Source of the DNA: a virus
Virus record (IMG/VR): IMGVR_UViG_3300024346_000115
Coordinates: 1 to 47,827 of that record
Direction: 5' to 3' (one strand)
DNA length: 47,827 nucleotides
Below the pieces are notes generated by a model that was not told where the DNA came from, made no database searches, and saw only the letters and a program-made list of their open reading frames with translations. The stretch's first letter is position 1. Each line of letters begins with the position of its first letter. A program made the position numbers and the translations under genes. This document shows positions 26,501 to 36,272 of the stretch, in pieces.

Positions 26501-27241
26501 ATGAGCATTATTGGAACTGGATTCGGTCTTCGCCGACGCGCTCAAGAGGGTATGTCGGCAGTTGCAAAGCTTGAGGCTCAAGAAAACCAGCAGCGCATGC
26601 AGTTAGATGCTGCAAGACAGGCTCAAGAGATGCAGATGTACGGAATCTTTGGAGGCATTGGCGCCCAACAAGGAGTGCCAAAAGCTATTGAGGCCTACAA
26701 AGCCACTAAAGCAGCAAATGCTGCTAACGCAGCAGGAGCAGTAAAGACTGGCGCAGTAGCTAGTCCTGCCGTTCAAACGCCGACGGCGGCTCTTCTGCAA
26801 AATGCAGTTCCGGGTGCTTCTGGCACCGTCGGAGGACCGATGAGTGTGGTCCCGCAAAAGTCTGCAACCGCTCTTCTTAACAAGGCTTCAGTTGCTTCCG
26901 GTGGACAGGTAGCAGCGGGAGGCTCTGGCGTAGGAGCAGCAACTACTGGCGGCACTGTTGCGGGTGCAGGTGCGGCCGGTGGCACGGCTGCCGGAGGTGC
27001 CGCAGCAAGTGGCGCAGCAGCAAGCGGAGCAGCAGCAAGCGGAGCCGCAGCAGGTGGAGCGGCAGCTGGAGGTGCAGCAGCCGGAGGTGCAGCAGCAGGT
27101 GGAGCAGCAGCAGGTGGAGCAGCAGCAGGTGGAGCAGCAGCGGGTGGCGGATCAGCAATGCTGGCGGGACTATCAGCTATAGCAGCGCCGCTAGCCATTG
27201 GTTTAGGTGCGGCTTACTTGATTAATAAGTTATTTGACTAG
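26501..27241 (+). CDS. Internal virion protein with GGAAA repeats and membrane C-terminus
   Basis: A 246-residue protein. Residues 1-50 form a charged amphipathic helix (AVAKLEAQENQQRMQLDAARQAQEM). Residues about 162-217 are tandem pentapeptides, GAAAS then GAAAG, about eleven units. The C-terminus has one clear hydrophobic segment (SAIAAPLAIGLGAAYLI, about 225-241). The Gly/Ala repeat is flexible and membrane-compatible, fitting a protein that enters the envelope on DNA ejection. No named family. Confidence 0.6.
   Translation: MSIIGTGFGLRRRAQEGMSAVAKLEAQENQQRMQLDAARQAQEMQMYGIFGGIGAQQGVPKAIEAYKATKAANAANAAGAVKTGAVASPAVQTPTAALLQNAVPGASGTVGGPMSVVPQKSATALLNKASVASGGQVAAGGSGVGAATTGGTVAGAGAAGGTAAGGAAASGAAASGAAASGAAAGGAAAGGAAAGGAAAGGAAAGGAAAGGAAAGGGSAMLAGLSAIAAPLAIGLGAAYLINKLFD
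26984..27151 (+). repeat. 15-bp minisatellite encoding Gly-Ala pentapeptides
   Basis: About eleven tandem units close to GGTGGAGCAGCAGCA. The last units are nearly identical, the first ones (GCAGCAAGC type) differ by a serine codon. It keeps the reading frame, so copy-number change would alter only linker length. Confidence 0.85.
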
Positions 27242-27249
27242 GGGGAAGC

Positions 27250-28806
27250 ATGGCTACTAATTACTCAGGATTTGCCGAAGGCTTCCAAGGGGGCTTCGGT
27301 CTCATGTCAGATGCTTTTGATAAGAGTCGATTGCGGGACATTCAAGAGCAAGAACGAAAAGATATGGCGGAGTACCGTATCGGCCAGCAAGGTCTTGATC
27401 GGGATAAGCTAGAAGAAACTAAGCGCTCAAACACAGCATCAGAAGAAGCTGCCGCTCTAGCTGCTACTCGAGCCAACGAGCTAAGGACTAAAGAACTTGA
27501 TGTTATAGAAACAAACGCAGCCACAGCTGGAATCAAAGCAGATACAGCCAGTATTACTGCTCGGGCCACGGCAGATGCTGCGGCAGCAGAACGCACTGAA
27601 GCTGAGCGCGAAACAAAAATACAGACGGACGCTTTGCTTGCCAATGAGTTACTTGGGCTATCAGAAATGTCACCCGAAGAACGAAACCTTCCACAAAATA
27701 AAGCCCGCGTAGATGAGATTATTGGCAGTCTTTCTGGGTCTCAATTTTACGATCCTAGCAAAGCGTTACGACCTGACATGAAGCAGTATGATCAAGAGAT
27801 CGGCGCAATCATGACTAAAATTGCAAACGGGGAAGAGATTGCACCGGGTGATATCACTGCCAACGTAAAAGCGGCTATCACAGAAGGGCTTTCAGTTAAC
27901 AACGCTAAGTTTGTTGGAGCCAACATTACGGCAGAAAGTTTTCCGCAGGCGCCTGCAAGTGCAGCCGGCGGAACCATTCTCGACGTACACGTTCATGATG
28001 TATCGGTTGCTTCTGGAAGTCCCGCCCAACAGGGTGTCAAAGCAACACCGGGCCAGCTAAAAGCCAAGGTTGCTGTTAAGTACCGCACTAAAGATGGAAA
28101 AATCGGTTATTACTACCCTGACCTGACTAACAATAGGTCTGGCAGTGGCGGCACACCATTCTCTGTAAATTTAGGCGATGCAGGGCAAGCGTACGCCGCT
28201 CGATCAACCATGATGTCTGATCTACGAAATAACCCTAGATTCAAGGAGTTGGTCGAAGAGCGTTTGATTGAAAGAGATCACGGAGGATCTACTGAATTTA
28301 ACGGTCAAGTAGAAAAGATGACAGAGACCATCATTACTGAACTTAAATCTTTAGAGACTGTAGGATCGGGGACAGATGAATTCATGACCTCTACTTACGG
28401 CCCTAAATTTGGCGGGATTGTTCAGGTCGGTGAAGACGCTCAAGACTTGGCTAACAATGTATTGGGTGTGCGTGAAAGAGTGAGAGAGCGGCTGTTATTC
28501 GGGCGATCTGTTAAGAGCGAAATTGAGCGATCAGATGCGTTTGTATCGAGAGTTAGAAACGGCTTGCGAACACAAATTCAACCCATCGGCATGGGTCAAA
28601 GACGAGCAAGGGTAAATAGTCGCGGAAGAAAGGTGACCGGTGAAGAGGTTACTCAGGGAATCGAGGAGTTTTTAGAGGTTTCTCTTGACGATCTGTCCTC
28701 TCAGCAACTTGTAATCCTGAATGAGTTCTTTGAGCCAGATGGCAGTATCACGGATGAAAACAAAGCAAGACTAATAGAATTCAAAGCCAAGCAAATAGTC
28801 ATTTAA
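27250..28806 (+). CDS. Internal virion protein, gp15-like position
   Basis: A 518-residue protein. Residues about 25-140 are a long Ala/Glu/Arg coiled coil (EQERKDMAEYRIGQQ to AAAERTEAERETK); the rest is mixed, with a Gly/Ser-poor helical C-terminus ending EGSITDENKARLIEFKAKQ-like sequence. GGGGGAAG lies just before the ATG. Placed between small ejection proteins and the giant protein, it takes the place of T7 gp15. No catalytic motif is visible. Family assignment rests on context. Confidence 0.6.
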   Translation: MATNYSGFAEGFQGGFGLMSDAFDKSRLRDIQEQERKDMAEYRIGQQGLDRDKLEETKRSNTASEEAAALAATRANELRTKELDVIETNAATAGIKADTASITARATADAAAAERTEAERETKIQTDALLANELLGLSEMSPEERNLPQNKARVDEIIGSLSGSQFYDPSKALRPDMKQYDQEIGAIMTKIANGEEIAPGDITANVKAAITEGLSVNNAKFVGANITAESFPQAPASAAGGTILDVHVHDVSVASGSPAQQGVKATPGQLKAKVAVKYRTKDGKIGYYYPDLTNNRSGSGGTPFSVNLGDAGQAYAARSTMMSDLRNNPRFKELVEERLIERDHGGSTEFNGQVEKMTETIITELKSLETVGSGTDEFMTSTYGPKFGGIVQVGEDAQDLANNVLGVRERVRERLLFGRSVKSEIERSDAFVSRVRNGLRTQIQPIGMGQRRARVNSRGRKVTGEEVTQGIEEFLEVSLDDLSSQQLVILNEFFEPDGSITDENKARLIEFKAKQIVI

Positions 28807-28828
28807 ATCCAACTCATAGGAGTGTCGG

Positions 28829-31800
28829 ATGCCATTAGTATCCTATGAAGACGACGATTCGATTGACCTTTTCATTCGTGAACAAGATCGATTAGGTCGT
28901 GCAAATACGCGCCAGCAGAAAACCGAGGAGCGTGCTTCCGCACAGCGAGAAATAGCCAACCTCGAAGATGAGACAAATGAGTCAGGCGATTTTGTTACGG
29001 GCGTCAAAGCTGGTTTCAAGCAAACGCAAGGTTTAGGCGGCGGCGTAAAAGCCCTTGCTGGATCTGTTTTTGGAAACGAGGATTGGGTCCGCGATGGCTT
29101 GGATTACTACAACGAGAAGATGGCTGAAGCAGAGGGTCTTGGTGGTAATGCTACCCGCGTTGAGGACATTGATGGCTTTGGCGATGCTCTTGATTATATG
29201 CAGTACACTCTCGGCACTCTTGTTCCTGACCTTCTTGGCGGGGGCGTTGTCGGATTTGCTGCGAAGGCTGGTGCCAAAAAGGTTGCCAAAGAATCCTTCA
29301 AAGAAGCTATTGATACTCGTGTCCAGCAGTCTGTTGCTGACGGTGCTGTAGAGACCGGGAACAAGATTGCTCTTTCAAAGCTCAGAAAAGAGTATGAGCA
29401 AGAAGCCCTTGGAAAAATACCTAGACGGGCTGCCTTGGTAGGAGCTGGCGCATATAGTGCCGCCCTCAACTCAGGTGAAAACTTTACAGAGATAGAAGCT
29501 GAAACAGGACTCTTAGACCCTGTTGCGGCATTAACAGTAGGTATCGCCCAAGGCGCCCTAGATAACTTCGGCGTGCCCATGAGGGCTTTCAAAAGACTTT
29601 TCCCTGACCGCTCGGCAGAAGGTTTGCGAACAGCAATTGCTGAGCAGATGAATGACAACCGTGGCAACATAAGAAAAATACTAACAGGCACAACTAAGAC
29701 CGCTGGAGTTGAGGGTGGTGTAGAAGCCCTGCAAGAAGTAATGGGCCGCGCCGCGGTGGCTTGGGCAAATGAGAGCTTGCCTGAATCTGAGAAGCAGGAA
29801 TTCCTTGATATTATGGGGGGAGAGAACGCTCAATCCCTGTACCTCAACTCTTTTGTAGCTGGCGCTTTAGGTGGCTCTGTTATTGGAGGCACTGCGGAAA
29901 CGCTAGACGCTGTTAGACCTCAGTTTGATCCAAAAGATTTTGACGATCGCCTAGCCAAGATGGTTGAGGCTAAGCGAGCTGCAAAAAAAGCAGCCGCGGA
30001 AGCAGATAACACCCCCCAAGAAGATAAGATTAAGCTAGGAGATATGCCCCTAGAGCCAGAAGAGCAGACTATCTACTTGGGCAGTCTACCCGGACCTCTA
30101 CAGCAGCAGTTACTTGATGACGGTATAGAGGATGACACTGCGCCGATAGCAGCCGTCCAAGCATCTATCGAGAAGCTAGATGGCATTCAGCAGCAGAAAT
30201 CAAAGGCTGCCCTAGAAAGACAAGGCATTGCTAGCCGTCGCCGTAGAAAGGTTCAGGCTGAAAAAGAGCCCGGCGTGGTTGCGTTTGAGGGGCCGATATT
30301 CACCGTTGCTACACCTCAGTCACTGAAGGAAAAGCAATCGGAGTTAGAGCAACAAACAAAGGAAGGCTCAGAGAAGATTCAGGTGAATGGTGATGACACC
30401 TACACACCAGAGTCTATTTCTTTTTCTGGATTGCTGAAGACCATAACCGGCGCCCGTGGTGGCGACCCTATGATCAACAATAAAAATGAGTCTGAAGATC
30501 CTATAGTTTTGCAGCCTCTAGCTGATCGCTATGAAAACCCTAGAGATCCGTTAGAAGTTCCTGAGCTAGAAGAGACCATGTCCATTTACTTGGATCTATT
30601 GGATCGAGGTGTCCCCCGGCAGCACATAGAATCCGTAACCGGTACGTATGCTATAGAGGGTGACGTAGATCTTCCTGACGACGCAGTTGCTGCATACTTC
30701 CCCCAGTCTGGGGCAGTAGGAATTAACACGCAGCAGCTTACACAAGGGCTGTCAGATGAAGAGGCAGCTCGTGTAAATCGATTCGCAATGGCCCATGAGG
30801 TATGGCATTCAGCCGACAGTGAGCAAGGCTACTCAGATACCCTCCCCGACTTGGCTATGGATTTCGCAGATGTTGATGGAGACGGCTTGCCTGACATGGA
30901 CCTCGGCGATGTTGTCGATGAGATTTATGTTAACTGGGAGAACGGAACCGATCTTGGTAAGCGTTTCGGCTATCCATTTAACTTTCTTGAGGGCATGCTC
31001 AATGACGCAGCTCCTGAAGACCGGCCGGAGATACTTCGGTCAACGCAGCGAGAAGTTTTCGCGCAGCTCGGGGCAATGCTTACAGCTAATCCAAAGCTAC
31101 TTAAAGAAAGCGCTCCAAAGGCGTACAATCTTATCAAGTCACTGCGAGACAACCCAACCCTAACTGCGGAGAACATCACCAGTGAACAGGCGCAAGATCA
31201 AACAGACAGTCCTTCCACCGATGCTACAGCAGTACCGGGACAAGTTCGGGCACCTCCCATCGAGGGAAGCCCAGAAGTTCAAGACGATGGAGGAGCTGGA
31301 CCAGTTAGCGGAGATGGCCTTGAGACGGGGCAAGCCGATCAGGAGCTGGGAGGACAGACCGAACCTGAGGACGGGGACGCTGCTGGACAACTTCTACGGC
31401 AACAAGTAATTGATTTCGTAGCCTCACAAGGTGAGGTTGCCGGCATCTCGTCAATCCAAAAGAACATCCGTAAGGGGTTCAATCCAACCGTTGAGGTAAT
31501 CGACGAGCTGTTAGCCGATGGTTTGCTCGAGGAAAACTTTGCCCCCGACGGTTCGCGTTCATACAAAATCCCAGAGCAGGCAGAACCTCAGCAGCAGACT
31601 GAAGATCCGCAGGCGATAAGACGGCAAGTCCCTATTTCGAATGCTGTAGAGCGGGCAAAAACCAAGTATGCAGAATACTCTACAGCTCTTGAAGAGGAGT
31701 TCTTTGGCAACTTCTGGCCTAAGATCTTGTCTGAAGTTGGTGGGACCGTAGAACCTGAAAAGACCAAGACTGCTGCTAAGCGTGCGGTAAAGGATATTGA

Positions 31801-34800
31801 GGATTGGGTTCGGGAGAACCCCAAGTACAACAATTACTATAGTGAAGACATGGCAGCCGTTCGTCAGTCTCTAGAAGAGTATTATGGAGACGTTAACGAC
31901 GACGATCTTCTATTTTTTCAAGTTGCTAATGGACTGACTTCTCCGGCCACCCAGCTCAAATCCAATGTTGGCGATGCTGTTAGAGTGCTGAACCTGTTTA
32001 AAACAGAAGGGAACTTAGACTCGATAGTTATGGGTGTCAGCGCTAAAGGTAACGCTGTCATCGACTCAACACCTATCTCTATCTCAGGCACTACCGGACC
32101 AACAAAAGCACGGTCCTTGAAGGTGTTTGATCGACTCATTAAAGAAAAAGGTGGTGTACGACAGGCTGTCGATTTCTTGAAAGAAGGCGTCACCCCAAAA
32201 GAATTACAGGCTTTTAACCGTGAGATGGGCTACGTAAGCAACATACCGGGCATACCTGCGATCAAGGCTTTAGTTCAATCAGCTACAGGACAAAATCAAC
32301 TACTCCCGAGATTCTTTATCTTCAACAAGAAGATCGGTGCCTACACGATGAATTTGTCCGGAGATCCACGATATACTACAGTGGACGTTTGGGAATCGCG
32401 GTTCATCAGAAGTTATTTTGATGGACTTTATCAAGAGAACACCGGTCTACCCGCAACTGCTTCTGAAAGTGAGCTGTTCCAAGAGTTCTCAAGCCTGTTT
32501 AAAGAAGAATATGACAGGATAACCGGCGGCAATGCCGACCCATCAACTCTTCAGGCAATGCGTTGGTTCTATATGATCAATGCAGCTAGAGAGTCTGGGT
32601 ATAGAGGAGCTTCAACAAATGAAACAATCTCAGAAATCACCGCCCAGCAACTCCAAAGGCTTGGAGGACGCAGCGAAGCTAGCGGGCGAGCGAGCGATGA
32701 AACGGTTAATGCTGAAAATGAAAGCCAACCGGAACCAGTCGCAGAAGAAGGAACCTCAGGACAAGTAGAAAACCCTGAGGCTATACGTGTCCCCTCGTAC
32801 CGAAGCGAAGACGCCAAAACAATAGCTCTTAGGGATACGGCTCGTGAAAACGAAAACATCCCGTACCATGAAACAATCAGTGAGCTTGAAGAAGACAACC
32901 GCTTCTGGATTGACGAGCTTGATGTTACCCCGCGATTTAAAAGGCTTCTCAAAGCGCTAGATCGAGAAGACTATTTGGGCTTTGACACAGTAGACGAAGC
33001 ATTACGAATGCTGTTCAGGGATCTCGATCCCGTTGAGAACTTTGACCTATCTCCTGCCTTCAAGTCTGCGCTTGGTAGATACATTAACGACGTTAACGGC
33101 TTCACTGCCGAGGACGTTCAGTACATCCGGGTAGATGAACCGTTCCAGCAGGACGTCAGCTTTAATCTTAACGACGATTACACCGTAGATAAGAGTGTGG
33201 ATAGTCGCCTTAAAAGGCTAATGCCAAAAGGGATTACTCGTAAGCTTAGTGATCGCCTTGAAAGATTAAAGGATCTTGAGAATCGATTTGCTCAAGTCCT
33301 TGGTCTTGATCGACTGCCTTCTGCTTTTTCTGCTTACGACAACGAAAACCTCATGCACTCCAAAGCTCAGAAGCAGCTGGATGATTTTGAGGAAGAGCAC
33401 GTCAAGCCAATTGCTGAATTAATTGCCGATGCTGACGTAGATTTAGAGCAGGTTGGTTTGTATCTGTTAGCCAAGCACGCCCCTGAGCGTAACGCCAAGA
33501 TTGCACAGCAAGAGCGTGATCTACGTGAACAGCAAATCCAAGCTCTTGAAGAGCAGATGGATACCGTCGAGGACGAGAGCGATCTAAACCTTATCAAGAA
33601 AAAACTTGATGTCCTTAAAACTGCACCGTTCAAGTATCAAGAAAAAGGTTCAGGACTTACTGATGCAGAAGCAGAGGCAATCATTGAGCTTGCTGAATCA
33701 GAAGGTCAGGCCAATTCTCTTGAAGGGATTGCAGACCGCGTCTACCAGATGCTCACACAAATGCGAGAGAACATGGTTGAGCAGGGTTTGCTCGACAACA
33801 GGACCAGAGAGGACTGGCAGGACACGTATCAATTCTATGTGCCTTTGAAAGGATTTGCCGCATTCCCTGAAGGTCTTGAGATGAAGGGTGGTAATGGGAC
33901 ACAGGGCTTCAGTATCAAAGGCTCTGAAAGCTTCAAGGCCAGAGGTCGGATAACCCTACCCGTCAACCCACTAACGGTATCGATGAAGGATGCCGAAGAA
34001 AAAATTGTGCGCGGGGAAAAAAATAGAACCGCCCAAAAATTACTCAAGATGTTTGAGAAGTTCCAGTCTCCTGATAACTGGAGAGTGTATAACCAGAAGG
34101 TGCGACCACCACGCGATAACAACCCTTCTGAAATGAAAAGCAATCAAGAGCTACGTTCAGAGCGTCGTGCTGACGATGGGCTGCCCCGGTACATAGAGGT
34201 AAAGCGTAGAGGCAAGTCGTTCTTCATTGAAGTCAGAGATCAGGAGCTAAACCGGCAGCTACAAAGTGGCGGTGTTGGCATGTTCAACAACCAAGTCGAC
34301 TTCATGAACAAGGCTCTGACCAACATGCAGAAGTTTCAAAACTTCCGCCGCAATATGCTGATCAACTACAACCCATCGTGGGGTCTTGTTAACCCGATAC
34401 GGGATATACAGACTGGTTTAGCTTTTGCTATTTCAGAGCTTGACGCAAAGGGTGGCCGGCTTGAAGGCAAGTTTGACGGAGTTACTGACCTTGTTGGAAA
34501 AGTAGGCAAGTCATACATGCCCTCTCTCAAGGCGTTCTACAGAGCGCGCAGAGGTTCTGAAGGTAAGACTGAGGAAGCAAGAGAGTACGATCAGTACGCT
34601 AGCGAATACATCGAGGACGGTGCTCCTACTGGCCTTTCTGTCGCAAAGTCGTTAGAAGAGCAGCAGGCCAGATTTGAAACGATCATGGGGCAGTCTGCTA
34701 AGGCAAAAGGCATCAATAAGCTACGGCCTTTCTTTGACTGGGTCGAAGATGCCAACCAGACGACTGAGAATGCTGCCCGGTTATCTACCTATATAGAGGC

Positions 34801-36040
34801 CAGAAAGGCGGGTGTAGAGCGTGCAGATGCCGCAACTCTAGCAAAAGACTTGACGGTTAACTTTAACCGCAAGGGTGAGTATAGCTCCGCAATTGATAGC
34901 TTGTATTTATTCTTCAATGCCGCCGTTCAGGGTAACGTCAACATTATTAAGGCGCTAGCCCGCGGCAAGAAAGACGGAGGCGTTAGCAAGGCTCAGACTG
35001 TGGCAGCAAGCATGGTGATGTTTGGCTTCGCTAGAACATTGGCCAACATCTCAATGGCCGGTGAGGATGACGACGGAGAATCGAACTACGTTGACTACAA
35101 CGAGTATGTGATGAAGACCGCCATGGTGTTCACAGATGGTCGTCAGGGCTATGCAATGCCAATGCCGTACGGCTATGGTCTGTTAGACAACATCGGTCGG
35201 TTCGGTGCAGAGATGGCAATGGGCATCAAGACGCCGGAGCAGGTGTCTGTGGATTTAGCCACATCTGTCGATCATCACTTCAACCCCATGAGTTTGCACG
35301 CAACTGGTGACGATAGAGACCTGATCGAAAGCGCAATCCTAAAAGGCATGTTCTTCCTTAGTCCAGACATTGGTGACATGGCTATCGAGCAGATTGCCAA
35401 CATCAACTTCTTTGGATCTAACGTAACCATTCCTCAAAACCCGCTGATGGTAGAAAGACCTGCGGCATATGCCTCAAAGCGCGGTACAAACGAAGCCGTA
35501 ACCGCAATCACTGAGTTCCTTAATGACATTTCAGGGGGCAGTGAGTATCGCAGCGGCGCTGTGGACCTTAATCCAGAGAGAATCATGCACTTCTACGAGT
35601 TCTTAATGGGTGGCGTAGGTCGATTCTTGGATGACTCGTCTGACACTGTGATGAAGATGGCTTCCGAAGAGCCTGATCTCTTCCCTAAAGACATTCCCAT
35701 ACTGCGTACCTTTGCTCCTATGGCGAGCGAGTACTCAGACAGGGTCACCTTCTACAGTAATCGTGGCGACTACCAGCAGTATAGAAAAGAGTACAAAGAA
35801 TCGACACCAGCTGACCGTAGAAACTTACAGCAACGATTTGGCCCAAGGCTGTATCAGTTCGAGATTACTCACAAACAAATTGAGAAGCAGCTTAGAGACC
35901 TTAGAAAGAGGAAGAAGGCTTTGTACGATGACAAAGTGATTGACTCGATGATGAGGTGGAAAAAGTTGCAAGCTATTGCTGAGAGAGAAGAGCGACTTTA
36001 CGACGAATACAACAAGCGATTCGAGTCGGTAAGACCGTAA
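28829..36040 (+). CDS. Giant polyvalent ejection protein with zincin and LPD38-like domains
   Basis: A 2,403-residue protein, last in the late operon where T7 has gp16. Parts in order: an N-terminal region with three Gly/Ala-rich hydrophobic segments (about 120-150, 200-250, 335-360); linkers; a zinc-protease-like domain with HEVWH at 656-660 and a likely third ligand E742 in REVFAQL; a winged-helix block at about 858-914 resembling FtsK gamma (ISSIQKNIRKGFNPTVEVIDEL); a polyvalent-type domain at about 930-1310; helical linkers; and from about 1848 (NPSWGLVNPIRDIQTG) an LPD38-like domain through LYLFFNAAVQGNVN at 2025. It probably enters the cell with the DNA and carries enzymes that protect or assist it. 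No lytic transglycosylase motif was recognised. Confidence 0.8.
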   Translation: MPLVSYEDDDSIDLFIREQDRLGRANTRQQKTEERASAQREIANLEDETNESGDFVTGVKAGFKQTQGLGGGVKALAGSVFGNEDWVRDGLDYYNEKMAEAEGLGGNATRVEDIDGFGDALDYMQYTLGTLVPDLLGGGVVGFAAKAGAKKVAKESFKEAIDTRVQQSVADGAVETGNKIALSKLRKEYEQEALGKIPRRAALVGAGAYSAALNSGENFTEIEAETGLLDPVAALTVGIAQGALDNFGVPMRAFKRLFPDRSAEGLRTAIAEQMNDNRGNIRKILTGTTKTAGVEGGVEALQEVMGRAAVAWANESLPESEKQEFLDIMGGENAQSLYLNSFVAGALGGSVIGGTAETLDAVRPQFDPKDFDDRLAKMVEAKRAAKKAAAEADNTPQEDKIKLGDMPLEPEEQTIYLGSLPGPLQQQLLDDGIEDDTAPIAAVQASIEKLDGIQQQKSKAALERQGIASRRRRKVQAEKEPGVVAFEGPIFTVATPQSLKEKQSELEQQTKEGSEKIQVNGDDTYTPESISFSGLLKTITGARGGDPMINNKNESEDPIVLQPLADRYENPRDPLEVPELEETMSIYLDLLDRGVPRQHIESVTGTYAIEGDVDLPDDAVAAYFPQSGAVGINTQQLTQGLSDEEAARVNRFAMAHEVWHSADSEQGYSDTLPDLAMDFADVDGDGLPDMDLGDVVDEIYVNWENGTDLGKRFGYPFNFLEGMLNDAAPEDRPEILRSTQREVFAQLGAMLTANPKLLKESAPKAYNLIKSLRDNPTLTAENITSEQAQDQTDSPSTDATAVPGQVRAPPIEGSPEVQDDGGAGPVSGDGLETGQADQELGGQTEPEDGDAAGQLLRQQVIDFVASQGEVAGISSIQKNIRKGFNPTVEVIDELLADGLLEENFAPDGSRSYKIPEQAEPQQQTEDPQAIRRQVPISNAVERAKTKYAEYSTALEEEFFGNFWPKILSEVGGTVEPEKTKTAAKRAVKDIEDWVRENPKYNNYYSEDMAAVRQSLEEYYGDVNDDDLLFFQVANGLTSPATQLKSNVGDAVRVLNLFKTEGNLDSIVMGVSAKGNAVIDSTPISISGTTGPTKARSLKVFDRLIKEKGGVRQAVDFLKEGVTPKELQAFNREMGYVSNIPGIPAIKALVQSATGQNQLLPRFFIFNKKIGAYTMNLSGDPRYTTVDVWESRFIRSYFDGLYQENTGLPATASESELFQEFSSLFKEEYDRITGGNADPSTLQAMRWFYMINAARESGYRGASTNETISEITAQQLQRLGGRSEASGRASDETVNAENESQPEPVAEEGTSGQVENPEAIRVPSYRSEDAKTIALRDTARENENIPYHETISELEEDNRFWIDELDVTPRFKRLLKALDREDYLGFDTVDEALRMLFRDLDPVENFDLSPAFKSALGRYINDVNGFTAEDVQYIRVDEPFQQDVSFNLNDDYTVDKSVDSRLKRLMPKGITRKLSDRLERLKDLENRFAQVLGLDRLPSAFSAYDNENLMHSKAQKQLDDFEEEHVKPIAELIADADVDLEQVGLYLLAKHAPERNAKIAQQERDLREQQIQALEEQMDTVEDESDLNLIKKKLDVLKTAPFKYQEKGSGLTDAEAEAIIELAESEGQANSLEGIADRVYQMLTQMRENMVEQGLLDNRTREDWQDTYQFYVPLKGFAAFPEGLEMKGGNGTQGFSIKGSESFKARGRITLPVNPLTVSMKDAEEKIVRGEKNRTAQKLLKMFEKFQSPDNWRVYNQKVRPPRDNNPSEMKSNQELRSERRADDGLPRYIEVKRRGKSFFIEVRDQELNRQLQSGGVGMFNNQVDFMNKALTNMQKFQNFRRNMLINYNPSWGLVNPIRDIQTGLAFAISELDAKGGRLEGKFDGVTDLVGKVGKSYMPSLKAFYRARRGSEGKTEEAREYDQYASEYIEDGAPTGLSVAKSLEEQQARFETIMGQSAKAKGINKLRPFFDWVEDANQTTENAARLSTYIEARKAGVERADAATLAKDLTVNFNRKGEYSSAIDSLYLFFNAAVQGNVNIIKALARGKKDGGVSKAQTVAASMVMFGFARTLANISMAGEDDDGESNYVDYNEYVMKTAMVFTDGRQGYAMPMPYGYGLLDNIGRFGAEMAMGIKTPEQVSVDLATSVDHHFNPMSLHATGDDRDLIESAILKGMFFLSPDIGDMAIEQIANINFFGSNVTIPQNPLMVERPAAYASKRGTNEAVTAITEFLNDISGGSEYRSGAVDLNPERIMHFYEFLMGGVGRFLDDSSDTVMKMASEEPDLFPKDIPILRTFAPMASEYSDRVTFYSNRGDYQQYRKEYKESTPADRRNLQQRFGPRLYQFEITHKQIEKQLRDLRKRKKALYDDKVIDSMMRWKKLQAIAEREERLYDEYNKRFESVRP

Positions 36041-36051
36041 AGGTTCAACTC
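36040..36051 (+). repeat. AAGGTTCAACTC direct repeat, left copy (possible integrase arm site)
   Basis: This 12-mer recurs exactly at 36273-36284. The two copies flank the tRNA-derived attP core in the same orientation, 66 bp to its left and 107 bp to its right. Arm-type integrase sites are direct repeats flanking the core, so this role is plausible. Confidence 0.45.
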
Positions 36052-36117
36052 ATTAGAGAAATCGTTGCGGCACGAGGCTTCTCTAAGTTATTGATTTATA
36101 AGGAAACCCGTAGGTTT

Positions 36118-36165
36118 ACCTTGCCAAGGTACAGGTCGCCAGTTCGAATCTGGTTTCCCGCTCCA
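36118..36165 (+). other. attP core: 3' half of a tRNA-Gly(GCC) gene
   Basis: From the anticodon stem-loop (loop TTGCCAA at 36121-36127, anticodon GCC at 36123-36125) through the T arm (stem 36138-36142 with 36150-36154, loop TTCGAAT) to the acceptor strand TTCCCGC, discriminator T and CCA (36163-36165) the sequence reads as a bacterial tRNA-Gly. The 5' half is absent: upstream bases do not give GCGGGAA or a D arm. Phages that integrate into tRNA genes carry this 3' part so that the gene is restored. The integrase is adjacent, so this is the attachment site. Confidence 0.85.
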
Positions 36166-36176
36166 TTCACTCTAAG

Positions 36177-36200
36177 CCCCTGATTTCTCAGGGGTTTTTT
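36177..36200 (+). terminator. Strong rho-independent terminator of the late operon
   Basis: CCCCTGA (36177-36183) pairs with TCAGGGG (36188-36194) around TTTC, followed by six T (36195-36200). It lies after the last late gene and 11 nt after the attP tRNA end, so it may come from, or replace, the host tRNA's own terminator. The minus strand has the stem but no U-tract. Confidence 0.88.
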
Positions 36201-36272
36201 GTTTCTGAAGGGCTTGGACCCATCCAGTGTACAACTTTCACCTTTTTTGTTTTGAACGATGTACCCAAAATC

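Noticed and set aside
26773-27198. Pro/Ala-rich 141-residue minus-strand ORF
   Set aside because: Antisense image of the Gly-Ala minisatellite.
29194-29691. 165-residue minus-strand ORF
   Set aside because: Antisense to the N-terminal part of the giant ejection protein; no ribosome site.
36090-36165. Complete tRNA-Gly gene
   Set aside because: Only the anticodon arm, T arm and acceptor 3' strand are present; no 5' acceptor strand or D arm can be formed.
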